Shown piece by piece: positions 24,034 through 32,054 of a DNA stretch of 64,000 nucleotides. Below the pieces are notes generated by a model. It was not told the origin of the DNA, did no database searches, and saw nothing but the letters and a program-made list of their open reading frames with translations. Origin of the DNA: JADMIH01 sp036399775 (GTDB lineage: Bacteria; Chloroflexota; Chloroflexia; QHBQ01; JADMIH01); NCBI GenBank assembly GCA_036399775.1, contig DASWMJ010000065.1:1-64000 (forward strand). Reading direction: 5' to 3'. The position numbers and the translations under genes are program-made. The first letter of the stretch is position 1. Every line of letters starts with the position of its first letter.

Positions 24034-25281
24034 ATGCGAACAATAAGCGCCAAAATATCTCTGCAACGCACCCTGGTAATGTTCCTGGGGTTAGCCATGT
24101 TGCTTACCTCAATAGGGAGCGCGCCCGGCGTGGCGCTTGCTCATGCAAAGGTGGCTAGCTCCACGCCCGCTAATGGCGCTACCGTGCAGCCCGGGCTCAC
24201 GGATATAATCATCAACTTTAGCGAGGATATAAGCGTAGACCAGTCCACAGCTCAACTGGTGAATGAGGCCAATAATGCCGTATTGCAATCAACTGCGGCG
24301 GTGGACCGCGCCAACCGCAAGAAGATGACCGTCAAGACCGCGCCCCTGGCTGCGGGCAAGTATCAAGTCAAGTGGACGGCGGTGACCGAGAACGACAACG
24401 GCATCACCAACGGCACTCTTAGCTTCAGCGTTGGCGGCTCTACCTCTTCTGAATGCCAGACGTTCCAGGAAACAGGCAAGACGGCGTGCGGCAGGTTCCT
24501 CCAATACTGGAAGGAGCATGGCGGGCTGGCCCAGCAGGGCTTCCCTATCTCCAACGAGTTCCAGGAGAAGAGCGACACGGACGGCAAGACTTACACGGTG
24601 CAGTATTTCGAGCGTGCGGTGTTCGAGGCCCACCCTGAGAACGCCGCCCCCAACGACGTGCTGCTGTCGCTGCTGGGCAACTTCCTCTACAAGCAGAAGT
24701 ACCCCAACGGCGCGCCCGACCAGAAGCCAAACACTACCGCAGGCTCAGTCCAATTCAAGGAAACGGGCAAGCGCGTGGGCGGCAAGTTCCTCGACTACTG
24801 GAACAAAAACGGCGGGCTGGCGCAGCAGGGCTTCCCTATCTCAGAAGAGTTCAGCGAGAAAAACGACCTCGACGGAAAGACTTACACAGTGCAATACTTC
24901 GAGCGTGCGGTGTTTGAATTGCACCCTGAGCAGACCGACCCCAGGTTCCAGGTGCTCCTCTCGCAGCTAGGCACTTTCCAGTACAAGAAGAAATATCCCA
25001 ACGGTGCGCCGCAGACTAGCGCCGATGTGAATGTGGACATCGTGGACTTCAAGTTCGTGCCTGAAAGCGTCACGGTAGGTGTGGGCACTAAGGTCACATG
25101 GACCTTCGTTGGCCCCACCGAGCATAACACTGTCCACAAAGGGAGCAGGCCCTTGCTCTGGGAGTCGCCCATAATGAAGACGAAGGGAGAGAAGTACAGC
25201 TACATCTTCACGAAGGCAGGCACCTACGACTACTGGTGTACCATCCACCCGGAGATGCTTGGTAAGGTAATAGTGCGCTGA
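24034..25281 (+). CDS. Exported CopC / double repeat / cupredoxin fusion protein
   Basis: The product is 415 aa, TAGGAGGA before ATG 24034. Signal peptide to A36, giving mature N-terminal His37 ('HAKVASSTPANGATVQPG'), as in CopC, where this His binds Cu(II). The CopC fold ends ~133, but the usual DGH near its end is 'NDNGITNG', so one Cu(II) ligand is missing. Two YFER/HPEN repeats follow (~141-225 and ~238-322). The C-terminal cupredoxin (~335-415) has H364 ('TEHNTV'), C402, H405 and M408 ('YDYWCTIHPEM'), a complete type-1 copper site. Likely a cell-surface copper protein. Confidence 0.9.
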   Translation: MRTISAKISLQRTLVMFLGLAMLLTSIGSAPGVALAHAKVASSTPANGATVQPGLTDIIINFSEDISVDQSTAQLVNEANNAVLQSTAAVDRANRKKMTVKTAPLAAGKYQVKWTAVTENDNGITNGTLSFSVGGSTSSECQTFQETGKTACGRFLQYWKEHGGLAQQGFPISNEFQEKSDTDGKTYTVQYFERAVFEAHPENAAPNDVLLSLLGNFLYKQKYPNGAPDQKPNTTAGSVQFKETGKRVGGKFLDYWNKNGGLAQQGFPISEEFSEKNDLDGKTYTVQYFERAVFELHPEQTDPRFQVLLSQLGTFQYKKKYPNGAPQTSADVNVDIVDFKFVPESVTVGVGTKVTWTFVGPTEHNTVHKGSRPLLWESPIMKTKGEKYSYIFTKAGTYDYWCTIHPEMLGKVIVR

Positions 25282-25299
25282 TACAGGGAGCTAAGCAGG

Positions 25300-25338
25300 A
25301 ATCACAAAAGCAGGCGCGACCCGCCTGCTTTTGTGATT
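25300..25338 (+). terminator. Intrinsic terminator (bidirectional possible)
   Basis: AATCACAAAAGCAGGCGC pairs with GCGGGT-like partner CGCCTGCTTTTGTGATT at 25322-25338, a ~17-bp stem ending in T-rich sequence. It lies between convergent genes. Confidence 0.8.
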
Positions 25339-25401
25339 CTATATGCCGTTATCTTTCTGGTTAGCCGGTATGCGGCTGGGAGGAGACCAGAACAGGTTGT
25401 G

Positions 25402-25938
25402 TTATGCCTTGCGGCGCGCGAGCCTCAGCCTGAAGCCTACGCCTGTGATGCTGAGGGCCAGGGCACCCAACGCTGCCAGGGTGAACACCTGGTCGCTGCT
25501 GCCTGTCCTGGGCATACCGGGGGCGGAGTCGTCTGCCGCCTCTACGATATTACCGCAGGAAACATAGACGGATGCCTCCGTAGGCGACTTATGGACGTTG
25601 ATGGCGTAGTCCTCGGACAGCAGATCGTCAATATCTACGTCAACCACGGTCTCGGACCTGCCATTGACAACGCTGCTCAGGGGGTATGCCGGCTTGGGAT
25701 TGAGGGTGGCGCAGGTGCCCTCGTGGATGTGGGCGGGCTGCGGGGTGGTTGTGCCGTTTGAGATCTCAAGCATGACCATCGTCTGGCCGTTACCCATGTC
25801 GGTGAGCGTTGCCATACCGTTCTGGCCGGAGCCGTTCTGCTCCGTCAGCGTCACCATGCCGTCGTGCGCGAATGCCAGGCCCCTGAAGATAACCATCAAC
25901 GCCAATGCCGCTACTAGTATCGGTGCAACCTTTTTCAT
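25402..25938 (-). CDS. CHRD-like surface protein with MPRTG sorting signal
   Basis: The product is 178 aa from ATG 25938 (AGGAGGAA upstream). Signal peptide to ~24. The body ('QNGMATLTDMGNGQTMVMLE', 'TTPQPAHIHEGTCATLNPKP', 'DYAINVHKSPTEASVYVSCG') matches the CHRD/Cu-Zn-SOD-like beta barrel of actinobacterial and chloroflexal proteins, with HIHxGTC but not a full metal site. The C-terminus is PGMPRTG, a hydrophobic helix and RLRLARRKA: an LPxTG-like sortase signal. The same PGMPRTG occurs in the protein at 30455. Confidence 0.8.
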   Translation of the reverse strand: MKKVAPILVAALALMVIFRGLAFAHDGMVTLTEQNGSGQNGMATLTDMGNGQTMVMLEISNGTTTPQPAHIHEGTCATLNPKPAYPLSSVVNGRSETVVDVDIDDLLSEDYAINVHKSPTEASVYVSCGNIVEAADDSAPGMPRTGSSDQVFTLAALGALALSITGVGFRLRLARRKA

Positions 25939-26103
25939 TATCCGGTTCCTCCTCGTTAATATGGGTTGTAAATCGGTATCGGGCAACGCGTGGGTTGCCT
26001 AATGTATACGCATCATATACCTAATGGGATTATTTTGCAATCCCTTTTTATCCCAGTCTTCCATCCACGTTTTATCTGCTTGTACGGCTAATAGGTGAGA
26101 AAA

Positions 26104-26322
26104 CATGAGGCATCCCGAATTCAAGATTTACGCTTGGACAAGACTAATATCCTGAGTTCAACCAAATGAAAAAAGCATACAATGGGCGGCGCAGCCAGCC
26201 ATCGTATGCTTTTTTCATTTGGTTGAAAGTCCCTCCCCACATGCGGGGAAGCGGCGGGGAGGGGAGTGCGAGTTCTTGTGTGCATGAGGCAGACACGAAT
26301 ATAAAATTCGGGATGTCTCATG
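26104..26322. mobile_element. MITE-like element with 18-bp terminal inverted repeats, next to ssrA
   Basis: CATGAGGCATCCCGAATT (26104-26121) and its inverted partner AATTCGGGATGTCTCATG (26305-26322) match at 17 of 18 positions. Inside is a long hairpin (GTTCAACCAAATG...CATTTGGTTGAA, 26155-26227) with an ATGGGCGGCGCAGCC core and a GCGAGTTCTTGTGTGCATGA segment. It encodes no transposase. Related copies are at 38264 and 41655. The space 25939-26326 holds nothing else. Confidence 0.7.
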
Positions 26323-26326
26323 CGAG

Positions 26327-26671
26327 TGGTGGAGCTGGCGGCATCCGAGAGCCGCGTCCAGAAAGTTCTGCCAGTGATATGCTACAAGCTTAGTCCGCGT
26401 ATTAGGTCTCGCGCTCGGCCCCTCCACGGACGGAGTGACTTCGCGCCAGCCTGTTAGTCTTAGGCTGCCCTTCCCAGGCGCTAGAGCAGCAGCACCCCGG
26501 TTTGTGTCGCCCGGCCCCACCACCCAGGGTCAGGTGGGGCGGGCGTCGCTACTTAAGCAGCAGCGAGAGCGTAGTTATTGTTGCCAGTTATGGCTTTGCC
26601 CATTTTAACGTGGCTAGGCTCCACGGCTTGCAATCCCTAAACTTCCCTCCCTGTCGAAACCTATCAGCCCC
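26327..26671 (-). ncRNA. ssrA: tmRNA (ssrA)
   Basis: Read leftward, ~345 nt. The 5' end is GGGGCTGATAGGTTTCGACA, the canonical tmRNA start. The 3' part has GGACTAAGCTTGTAGCAT, then CTTTCTGGACGCGG and ends CAGCTCCACCA with an encoded CCA; GGGGCTG pairs with CAGCTCC over 7 bp. The tag frame ends ...NNNYALAAA and TAA at 26555-26553; reading back to GGC 26600 gives GKAITGNNNYALAAA (resume codon inferred). The T-arm loop is TCTCGGAT, not the usual TTCRANT. It lies just downstream of smpB, its protein partner in rescuing stalled ribosomes. Confidence 0.93.
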
Positions 26672-26702
26672 ATGTTGTCATGGTGCCTGGCAACCTTCAT
26701 TC

Positions 26703-27188
26703 TTATTTGTTCATATCGCGCAACGCCCTGGCAATGTCGCGTTGCGAGTCGCGCTCGGCCAGCGAGTCGCGCTTGTCGTACAGCTTCTTGCCCCTGGCGA
26801 CGCCTATCTCCAGCTTGGCCCGGCCCCGTACGAAGTAGAGCTTCAGGGGGACCAGCGTCAGGCCCTTCTGCGCCACCTGCGCCTTCAGCCTGCTTATCTC
26901 CTCCGCGTGGAGGAGTAGCTTTCGAGGGCGGATAGGCTCATGGTTGAAGTGAGTGCCCGCCTGCGGCCAGGGCGAGATGTGTGTGTTGAGCAGCCACGCT
27001 TCCCCCCGCTCGACTCGCACGTACCCCTCGGTCAGGTTCACCCTGCCGCCCCGCACGCTCTTTATCTCCGATCCCACCAGGGCGATACCCGCCTCGATAG
27101 TCTCCTCGATAAAGTAATCGTGCCTGGCCCGGCGGTTGTCAATAACCGGCGTGCCCGTGCTCTTGCGGGTAGCCCGCGTCTCGCTCAT
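26703..27188 (-). CDS. smpB: SmpB, tmRNA-binding protein
   Basis: The product is 161 aa with the full SmpB pattern: 'NRRARHDYFIEETIEAGIAL', 'GSEIKSVRGGRVNLTEGYV', 'LLNTHISPWPQAGTHFNHEP', 'RPRKLLLHAEEISRLKAQVA' and the basic C-terminal tail 'KLYDKRDSLAERDSQRDIAR'. It brings tmRNA to stalled ribosomes. ATG 27188 is 8 nt after a TGGTATAAT promoter, so the message has almost no leader. ssrA follows 31 bp downstream on the same strand. Confidence 0.96.
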   Translation of the reverse strand: MSETRATRKSTGTPVIDNRRARHDYFIEETIEAGIALVGSEIKSVRGGRVNLTEGYVRVERGEAWLLNTHISPWPQAGTHFNHEPIRPRKLLLHAEEISRLKAQVAQKGLTLVPLKLYFVRGRAKLEIGVARGKKLYDKRDSLAERDSQRDIARALRDMNK

Positions 27189-27196
27189 ACAACTCA

Positions 27197-27225
27197 ATTA
27201 TACCAGAATCGGGCGTTACATTCAA
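27197..27225 (-). promoter_or_regulatory. smpB promoter, near-leaderless
   Basis: TTGAAT (27225-27220), 17 bp, TATAAT (27202-27197) with an upstream TGG making an extended -10. Only 8 nt separate the -10 box from ATG 27188. Confidence 0.7.
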
Positions 27226-27241
27226 ACCTCTGCCCGACATT

Positions 27242-27372
27242 GCCCGGCGAGAGTTCGCTACGCTCATAGTCGCGGGCAACGGTTACGAAGTCCGCCTGCG
27301 CGGACTATCTTGTGAAGAGTAGTCGCCGAAGGGCGACTTTGTAGCTGTTGCCCGCGACTTCAGTCGCCGGGC
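27242..27372. repeat. GCCCGGCGA hairpin repeat, full copy (family A)
   Basis: Two imperfect palindromic modules, one with AGTCCGCCTGCGCGGACT and one with AGTCGCCGAAGGGCGACT, bounded by GCCCGGCGA at 27242 and TCGCCGGGC at 27364-27372. The same layout occurs at 58827 and 61932. Confidence 0.8.
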
Positions 27373-27450
27373 GGGGTGGCACGTGAACTTTCCGAGAATG
27401 ATAAAACCCTGCTTTGTAGTACTCAGGTTGATGGCATGCGGGCGTGATAT

Positions 27451-27459
27451 TGCTATAAT
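27451..27459 (+). promoter_or_regulatory. Extended -10 promoter giving a leaderless mRNA
   Basis: TGCTATAAT at 27451-27459; six nt later comes ATG 27466, with no ribosome-binding site. No -35 box at the proper distance. Confidence 0.65.
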
Positions 27460-27465
27460 GGTTGC

Positions 27466-30390
27466 ATGGACGCAGTCGCAGGCATATCATTCTCACGGCC
27501 CGAAGCCCTCATCCTTCTCGCCGTGCTGCTCCCCCTGGCCGTCTACGTGTCGCGCCACAGCATCGCGCTCTTGCGCCGGGCTGCGCGACGTGCTGCTCTC
27601 GCGCTGCGTATCGTGCTTACCCTCTTGCTGGTGCTGGCTCTCTCCGGGGTAGGCATCGTGAGGGCCTCTGAGCATCTGTCGGTAGTCTTTTTGCTGGACC
27701 GCTCGGACAGCGTGGGCGCGGACCAGCAGGCGCTACAGGCCGATTACGTGCGAAGTGCTCTAGGCGAGATGGGGCAGAATGACGGCGCGGGGGTGATCGT
27801 GTTCGGCGCGGACGCGCTGGTGGACCGCCCCGTGCTCTCCGAGAAGACTGCGCCCGATCTGGCGAGTGCGCCCACTACCACCTACAGCAATCTGGCAGAC
27901 GCTATACGCATGGGTTTGGCCGTCTCTCCCGCCGACACCGCACGCCGGCTGGTGCTCCTCTCTGATGGGCTTGAGAATACGGGCAGTGCGGAGAACGCCG
28001 CGCGGTTGGCAGCGGCATATGGGGTGCCCGTAGACGTGGTGCCTCTCTCCACGCAGGGAGGGCCGGAGGTATGGATAAACAGCCTCAAAGCGCCCTCGCC
28101 CGTGCGCGAGAACGAACGCATTTCGCTGCAACTCGGCATATCAAGCAGCACGGACACGACGGCTACCCTCATCTTGCTCATGGATGGCGCGCCCCTCAAT
28201 ACGCAGGCGGTCAGCCTCGTGCGCGGCAACAACACCTTCGTGCAGCAGGTACCACCCTCCGGCAAGGGCTTCCACACCTACGTGGTCCAGGTCATACCGG
28301 GTGCGGGCGCTGATACCCGCACCGAGAACAACCGCTACAGCGCCTTCTCCTACGTGCTCGGCAAGCCGCGCATCTTGATCGTGGAGGGGCACGAAGGGGA
28401 AGCGGGGCCGCTCAAGAGCGCGTTAGATGCCTCGCTTGACGCCGACGTGATAGCTGTGGGCGATATGCCTGCCGACGTGAAGGCGCTGGTCAATTACGAC
28501 GGCATCGTGCTGGTGAACGTGCCCGCGTCCTCCATGACGAGCAAGGTCATGGCGGGCTTGCAAGTGGCCGTGCGCGACCTCGGCAAGGGATTGATAGTGG
28601 TGGGCGGCGACGAGAGCTACGCGGCGGGAGGTTACGCGCGTACTCCACTGGAAGAGATGCTCCCTATCTCGCTTGAGTTGCCCTCGAAGATAGACATCCC
28701 CAGCGTGGCGATGGTGATGGTGCTAGACCGCTCCGGCAGCATGGAGGCTTCACACAGCTTCAGCGGCGGCGTCACCAAGATAGAGCTTGCGAAGGAGGCC
28801 GCGTACCAGGCCGTCGCCCAGCTTGGCCCGAAAGATTACGCGGGCGTCGTCACTTTTGACGATGCGGCCAACTGGGTGCTTCAGTTGCAGCCCGTAACCA
28901 ACCTGGATACTTTCAGGAGCGCCATCGGCGGCATCAGATCGGGTGGCGGCACCGACATCTACTCCGGCCTGTCGCCCGCAGTAGAGGCGCTCGTAACGAG
29001 CAACGCCAAGCGCAAGCACATCATCCTGCTCACCGATGGGGTCTCCGCGGGCGGCGACTACGCGGGGCTGATAAAGAAGATGGGCGAGAACGACATCACC
29101 CTCTCCACGGTAGCGGTGGGCGCAGACTCCGACACCCGTCTACTGGAAAGCCTGGCAGCGCAGGGTAAAGGCCGCTACTACTTCACAGAGGATGGCGGCG
29201 GGCTGGCGCAGATTTTCGCGCACGAGACGCACCTTGCCGCCCGCTCCTACATCATAGAGCGCACGTTCACCCCGGAGCGCACCTCGCCCTCTCCCATCAC
29301 GGAGGGGATAGGCGGGTTGCCCGCGTTGCAAGGCTACATAGGCACGTCGCCCAAGCCCAACGGCCAGGTGGTGCTCGTCTCCGATTCGGGCGACCCTCTG
29401 CTGGCCCAGTGGCAGTACGGCCTCGGCAGGGTGGTGTCGTGGACATCCGATGCGAAGGGGCAGTGGGCTAAGGACTGGGTAGCCTGGGACGAGTTCCCCC
29501 GCTTCTGGTCGCAGGCGGTCAGGTGGAGCACCGGCGCGGAGGCTTCCAACATCTTGCAACCGCGAGTTGAGCTTGAGGGGAGTACCGGGCACATCACCGT
29601 TGATGCTACCGCGCCCGACGGCTCCTACCTGAACGACCTGACAGCGGGCGCGACGGTGGTAGCACCCGGCCTGGTCACGTCTATCGTCCAGTTGCGCCAG
29701 ACCTCGGCGGGGCGCTACGAAGGGGAGTTCCCGGCTGTACAAGAAGGCGCTTACCTTGTGCAGATACAGGCCGAGGGAGCAGGCACCGGCAAGCTGACGC
29801 AGCTTTTGGGTGCGGTGGTGCCCTACTCCCCTGAATATTTAGGCGTGGAGAGCGACGACGGCCTGCTGGCACGGCTGGCCCAACTTACGGGCGGCAGGGT
29901 GCTCACGCCGGAGCAGACGAGCGCGCCCTTCGAGCACAACCTCGACGCCGTCAAGACCACCACCGACCTGTCGCCCCTCCTCTTATTGTTAGCCGTGCTG
30001 CTCCTGCCGTTCGATATTGGGGTGCGCCGCCTGTCCTTCACCAGGGCCGACGCTCGCCGGGCGATGGGTGTGGTGAGGCGCAAATTGGGCCTGGGTGCCA
30101 TCCCCGTGCCTGCCATGCCCCACGCCAGCACACCTGAAATCGCTGCGATGTTCACCGCCAGGGAGCGCATAAGGGAGGAGATTCAGCCTGAAACGGTCGC
30201 GCCTCCACCAATGCCCAAGCCTCAGCCCGGCAACCCCAATCTACCCTCATGGGCGCAAGACGTACAGCTTGGCGGGCGCATGGGCCGCTCCTCACCCTCT
30301 ACCCCTGCACCCGCGCCACTCCCTGAAAGCACCGCCGACGCAGGAGAGACCCTGGCCGCCCGCCTCCGCCGCGCCAGGGAAGGCAAATAG
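27466..30390 (+). CDS. Membrane protein with two VWA domains and a GATase1-like domain
   Basis: The product is 974 aa. Two N-terminal helices (~14-30, ~46-65) precede VWA domain 1 (~72-195; MIDAS start D78 in 'FLLDRSDSVG'), a beta-sandwich segment (~200-298), a class-I glutamine-amidotransferase-like domain (~300-400; 'RILIVEGHE', 'GLIVVGGDESYAAGGY') and VWA domain 2 (~412-590; D421 in 'VLDRSGSMEA', 'GGGTDIYSGL', 'HIILLTDGVS'). A C-terminal helix at ~845 leads to a Pro-rich cytoplasmic tail. This is the architecture of uncharacterised BatA/YfbK-related membrane VWA proteins; metal-dependent adhesion or chaperoning is inferred. It is probably translated from a leaderless mRNA. Confidence 0.9.
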   Translation: MDAVAGISFSRPEALILLAVLLPLAVYVSRHSIALLRRAARRAALALRIVLTLLLVLALSGVGIVRASEHLSVVFLLDRSDSVGADQQALQADYVRSALGEMGQNDGAGVIVFGADALVDRPVLSEKTAPDLASAPTTTYSNLADAIRMGLAVSPADTARRLVLLSDGLENTGSAENAARLAAAYGVPVDVVPLSTQGGPEVWINSLKAPSPVRENERISLQLGISSSTDTTATLILLMDGAPLNTQAVSLVRGNNTFVQQVPPSGKGFHTYVVQVIPGAGADTRTENNRYSAFSYVLGKPRILIVEGHEGEAGPLKSALDASLDADVIAVGDMPADVKALVNYDGIVLVNVPASSMTSKVMAGLQVAVRDLGKGLIVVGGDESYAAGGYARTPLEEMLPISLELPSKIDIPSVAMVMVLDRSGSMEASHSFSGGVTKIELAKEAAYQAVAQLGPKDYAGVVTFDDAANWVLQLQPVTNLDTFRSAIGGIRSGGGTDIYSGLSPAVEALVTSNAKRKHIILLTDGVSAGGDYAGLIKKMGENDITLSTVAVGADSDTRLLESLAAQGKGRYYFTEDGGGLAQIFAHETHLAARSYIIERTFTPERTSPSPITEGIGGLPALQGYIGTSPKPNGQVVLVSDSGDPLLAQWQYGLGRVVSWTSDAKGQWAKDWVAWDEFPRFWSQAVRWSTGAEASNILQPRVELEGSTGHITVDATAPDGSYLNDLTAGATVVAPGLVTSIVQLRQTSAGRYEGEFPAVQEGAYLVQIQAEGAGTGKLTQLLGAVVPYSPEYLGVESDDGLLARLAQLTGGRVLTPEQTSAPFEHNLDAVKTTTDLSPLLLLLAVLLLPFDIGVRRLSFTRADARRAMGVVRRKLGLGAIPVPAMPHASTPEIAAMFTARERIREEIQPETVAPPPMPKPQPGNPNLPSWAQDVQLGGRMGRSSPSTPAPAPLPESTADAGETLAARLRRAREGK

Positions 30391-30454
30391 GAAAGTAGAG
30401 ATGAAAATCTTGAATCTGGCTGTTATTTATCTTCGAGAAAGGAGGAACGTGAAG

Positions 30455-31210
30455 GTGCCCAAACTTGACTTTGCAAGTGCTTCATATTACCAAACGTGGA
30501 CCAACGCCCGACCACATTTAATGACGGGGCAGAGAGCACGGAGAGTAGTGAAAGCCGCTTTGACGGTTGCTATATTGCTGGCGACCTTGTCTGCCACGTC
30601 GAACACTATGGACACTGCCGCGGCTCAGCCCTGTAGGGAATGCGGCAGTGCCTCTCTCATAATCAATGGGGAGGTTTTGAGTTCAAACGGCGTAAGAGCA
30701 GGGGGGAGCGTGGCCTTCGTAGACGTGGAGGTACTTGCCCAGGCCCTTAGTGGTAACGACCGTAACGGCACCCAATTTGGCCCACACCTGAGCCTCGACA
30801 CCCGGCTCTATAACCCAGCAGGAGGTGGTTATTGCCTGGACTGTCGGCTTTATACGGTCGAATTAGGCGGCTGCCAGACGTGCCGTCTACAGGTCAATCG
30901 AAAAGGGTTGATCTCCGGGAATATACTCTGGGCTGATGGTTGGCATTTCGCGTTGCCCGACCTTACACAGGCGCTGGGCGGCACTCTCGCGTGGAACAAT
31001 GACCAGACCATCTACACAATTACCATCCCCGACGCTATCTGTTCTACCTGCCTCCTCCAATACAATGGGAGTTCACCAACCGCCGGGCCGGGAATGCCCA
31101 GGACCGGCCTACCACATTCCAATGTGCTGGTGCTGATCCCTTTCACCATGTTGGTTATTGGCATCTGTTTGCGGCATCACACCAGTAAGCGTAGGAGCAA
31201 CTATAGATAA
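30455..31210 (+). CDS. MPRTG-anchored surface protein with copper-amine-oxidase-N-like stalk domain
   Basis: The product is 251 aa from GTG 30455, 9 nt after AGGAGG; ATG 30401 is an alternative without a clear ribosome-binding site. An internal signal helix ('KAALTVAILLATLSA') is followed by a domain starting 'CRECGSASLIINGEV' and closing 'WHFALPDLTQALGGTLAWNN' plus 'IYTITIPD', the pattern of the Cu_amine_oxidN1 stalk domain. Three CxxC pairs ('CREC', 'CLDC', 'CQTC') and 'CSTC' are unusual for an extracellular protein. It ends PGMPRTG, a hydrophobic helix and HHTSKRRSNYR: an LPxTG-like sortase signal. Confidence 0.75.
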   Translation: MPKLDFASASYYQTWTNARPHLMTGQRARRVVKAALTVAILLATLSATSNTMDTAAAQPCRECGSASLIINGEVLSSNGVRAGGSVAFVDVEVLAQALSGNDRNGTQFGPHLSLDTRLYNPAGGGYCLDCRLYTVELGGCQTCRLQVNRKGLISGNILWADGWHFALPDLTQALGGTLAWNNDQTIYTITIPDAICSTCLLQYNGSSPTAGPGMPRTGLPHSNVLVLIPFTMLVIGICLRHHTSKRRSNYR

Positions 31211-31235
31211 AGCTTCACGAACTGCCGCTGTAGTA

Positions 31236-32054
31236 CTAGCGCCAGGTGGTCAAGATCGTCTCGCGCCTGAAGAGGCGCACGGCCAGGGCGAGGAGCGCGA
31301 CATCCAGCAGGCCGATGACCAGGGCCGTGCCTAATACGACCCCGACGCCTACGTTCACCAGGCCAGTGACCTGCGCTACCAATGCGCCTATCACCGGCAG
31401 GATGACCAGCGAGCCAAGCTGCTGCGCGCTCTGGGGGTCGCGCACGCGGGACGATATGATGATGGCGATGCCCACCGCGAGCAAAGTGAAGAGAGGCGTC
31501 AGGACCAGGATGGAGAGCATCCATGTCGGCCCGAAGATGAGGTAGCGGTTGATCTCGTCGCTCACCGCGAAGCGCGCGGCCAGGGCGAAGATGGCGAAGG
31601 CATACCACGTCGCCAGGATGCCGGGGAGAGCAGCGGCCAGCGCCTTGCCCGCGAGTAACTCCCAGGTGCGTATGGGCGTCGCCAGCAGGGCCTCCAACGA
31701 GCGGCTCTGCTTCTCACCCACTATGGAGTAGCTGCCTATCGTGATGGGCACCACGAGCGGTATCATCTGAAAGAGCAGGAGGAAGGGCGTCAGCAGGCTT
31801 GCCCTCATGGCATCGCCGTTGTTCAGCAGCGCCAGCATCTCGGCGTTCCCAGAGAGAGTCGATGCCGCCCGGTTGACCTGGCTGGAGTCAGCGTCAATCA
31901 AAGCGGAGAGGAGGAGCACGGAGAGGGCTACACCGACCAGCAGCACGGGAGGGGCCAGCGTCGTGAAGATGATGATCTTGCTACGCATCAACTGCGACCA
32001 CTCATTCTCCATCACCGCAGCGATGTGCCTGTTGAGCAGGTGGAACTTTCTCAT
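31236..32054 (-). CDS. ABC-2 type permease
   Basis: The product is 272 aa with six hydrophobic segments and a long extracytoplasmic loop after the first ('IIIFTTLAPPVLLVGVALSV' then 'DADSSQVNRAAST'). 'YSIVGEKQSRSLEALLATPI' and 'TWELLAGKALAAALPGILAT' are the conserved EKxxxTLE-like and gating regions of NatB/YhaP-type ABC-2 permeases. ATG 32054 overlaps the ATPase stop by 4 nt. The cargo is unknown; Na+ or drug export is typical of the group. Confidence 0.9.
   Translation of the reverse strand: MRKFHLLNRHIAAVMENEWSQLMRSKIIIFTTLAPPVLLVGVALSVLLLSALIDADSSQVNRAASTLSGNAEMLALLNNGDAMRASLLTPFLLLFQMIPLVVPITIGSYSIVGEKQSRSLEALLATPIRTWELLAGKALAAALPGILATWYAFAIFALAARFAVSDEINRYLIFGPTWMLSILVLTPLFTLLAVGIAIIISSRVRDPQSAQQLGSLVILPVIGALVAQVTGLVNVGVGVVLGTALVIGLLDVALLALAVRLFRRETILTTWR

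Noticed and set aside
26166..26393. Short frames inside the MITE-like element ('...FELRIL...LSKR')
   Set aside because: They translate the palindromic hairpin and recur only because the element recurs; no ribosome-binding site.
26215..26523. Open frame overlapping the ssrA gene
   Set aside because: The region is explained by tmRNA structure and the encoded CCA end.
27242..27372. Family A palindromes as integron attC sites
   Set aside because: No integrase gene, no cassette order, and the core GTTRRRY/RYYYAAC sites are not seen.
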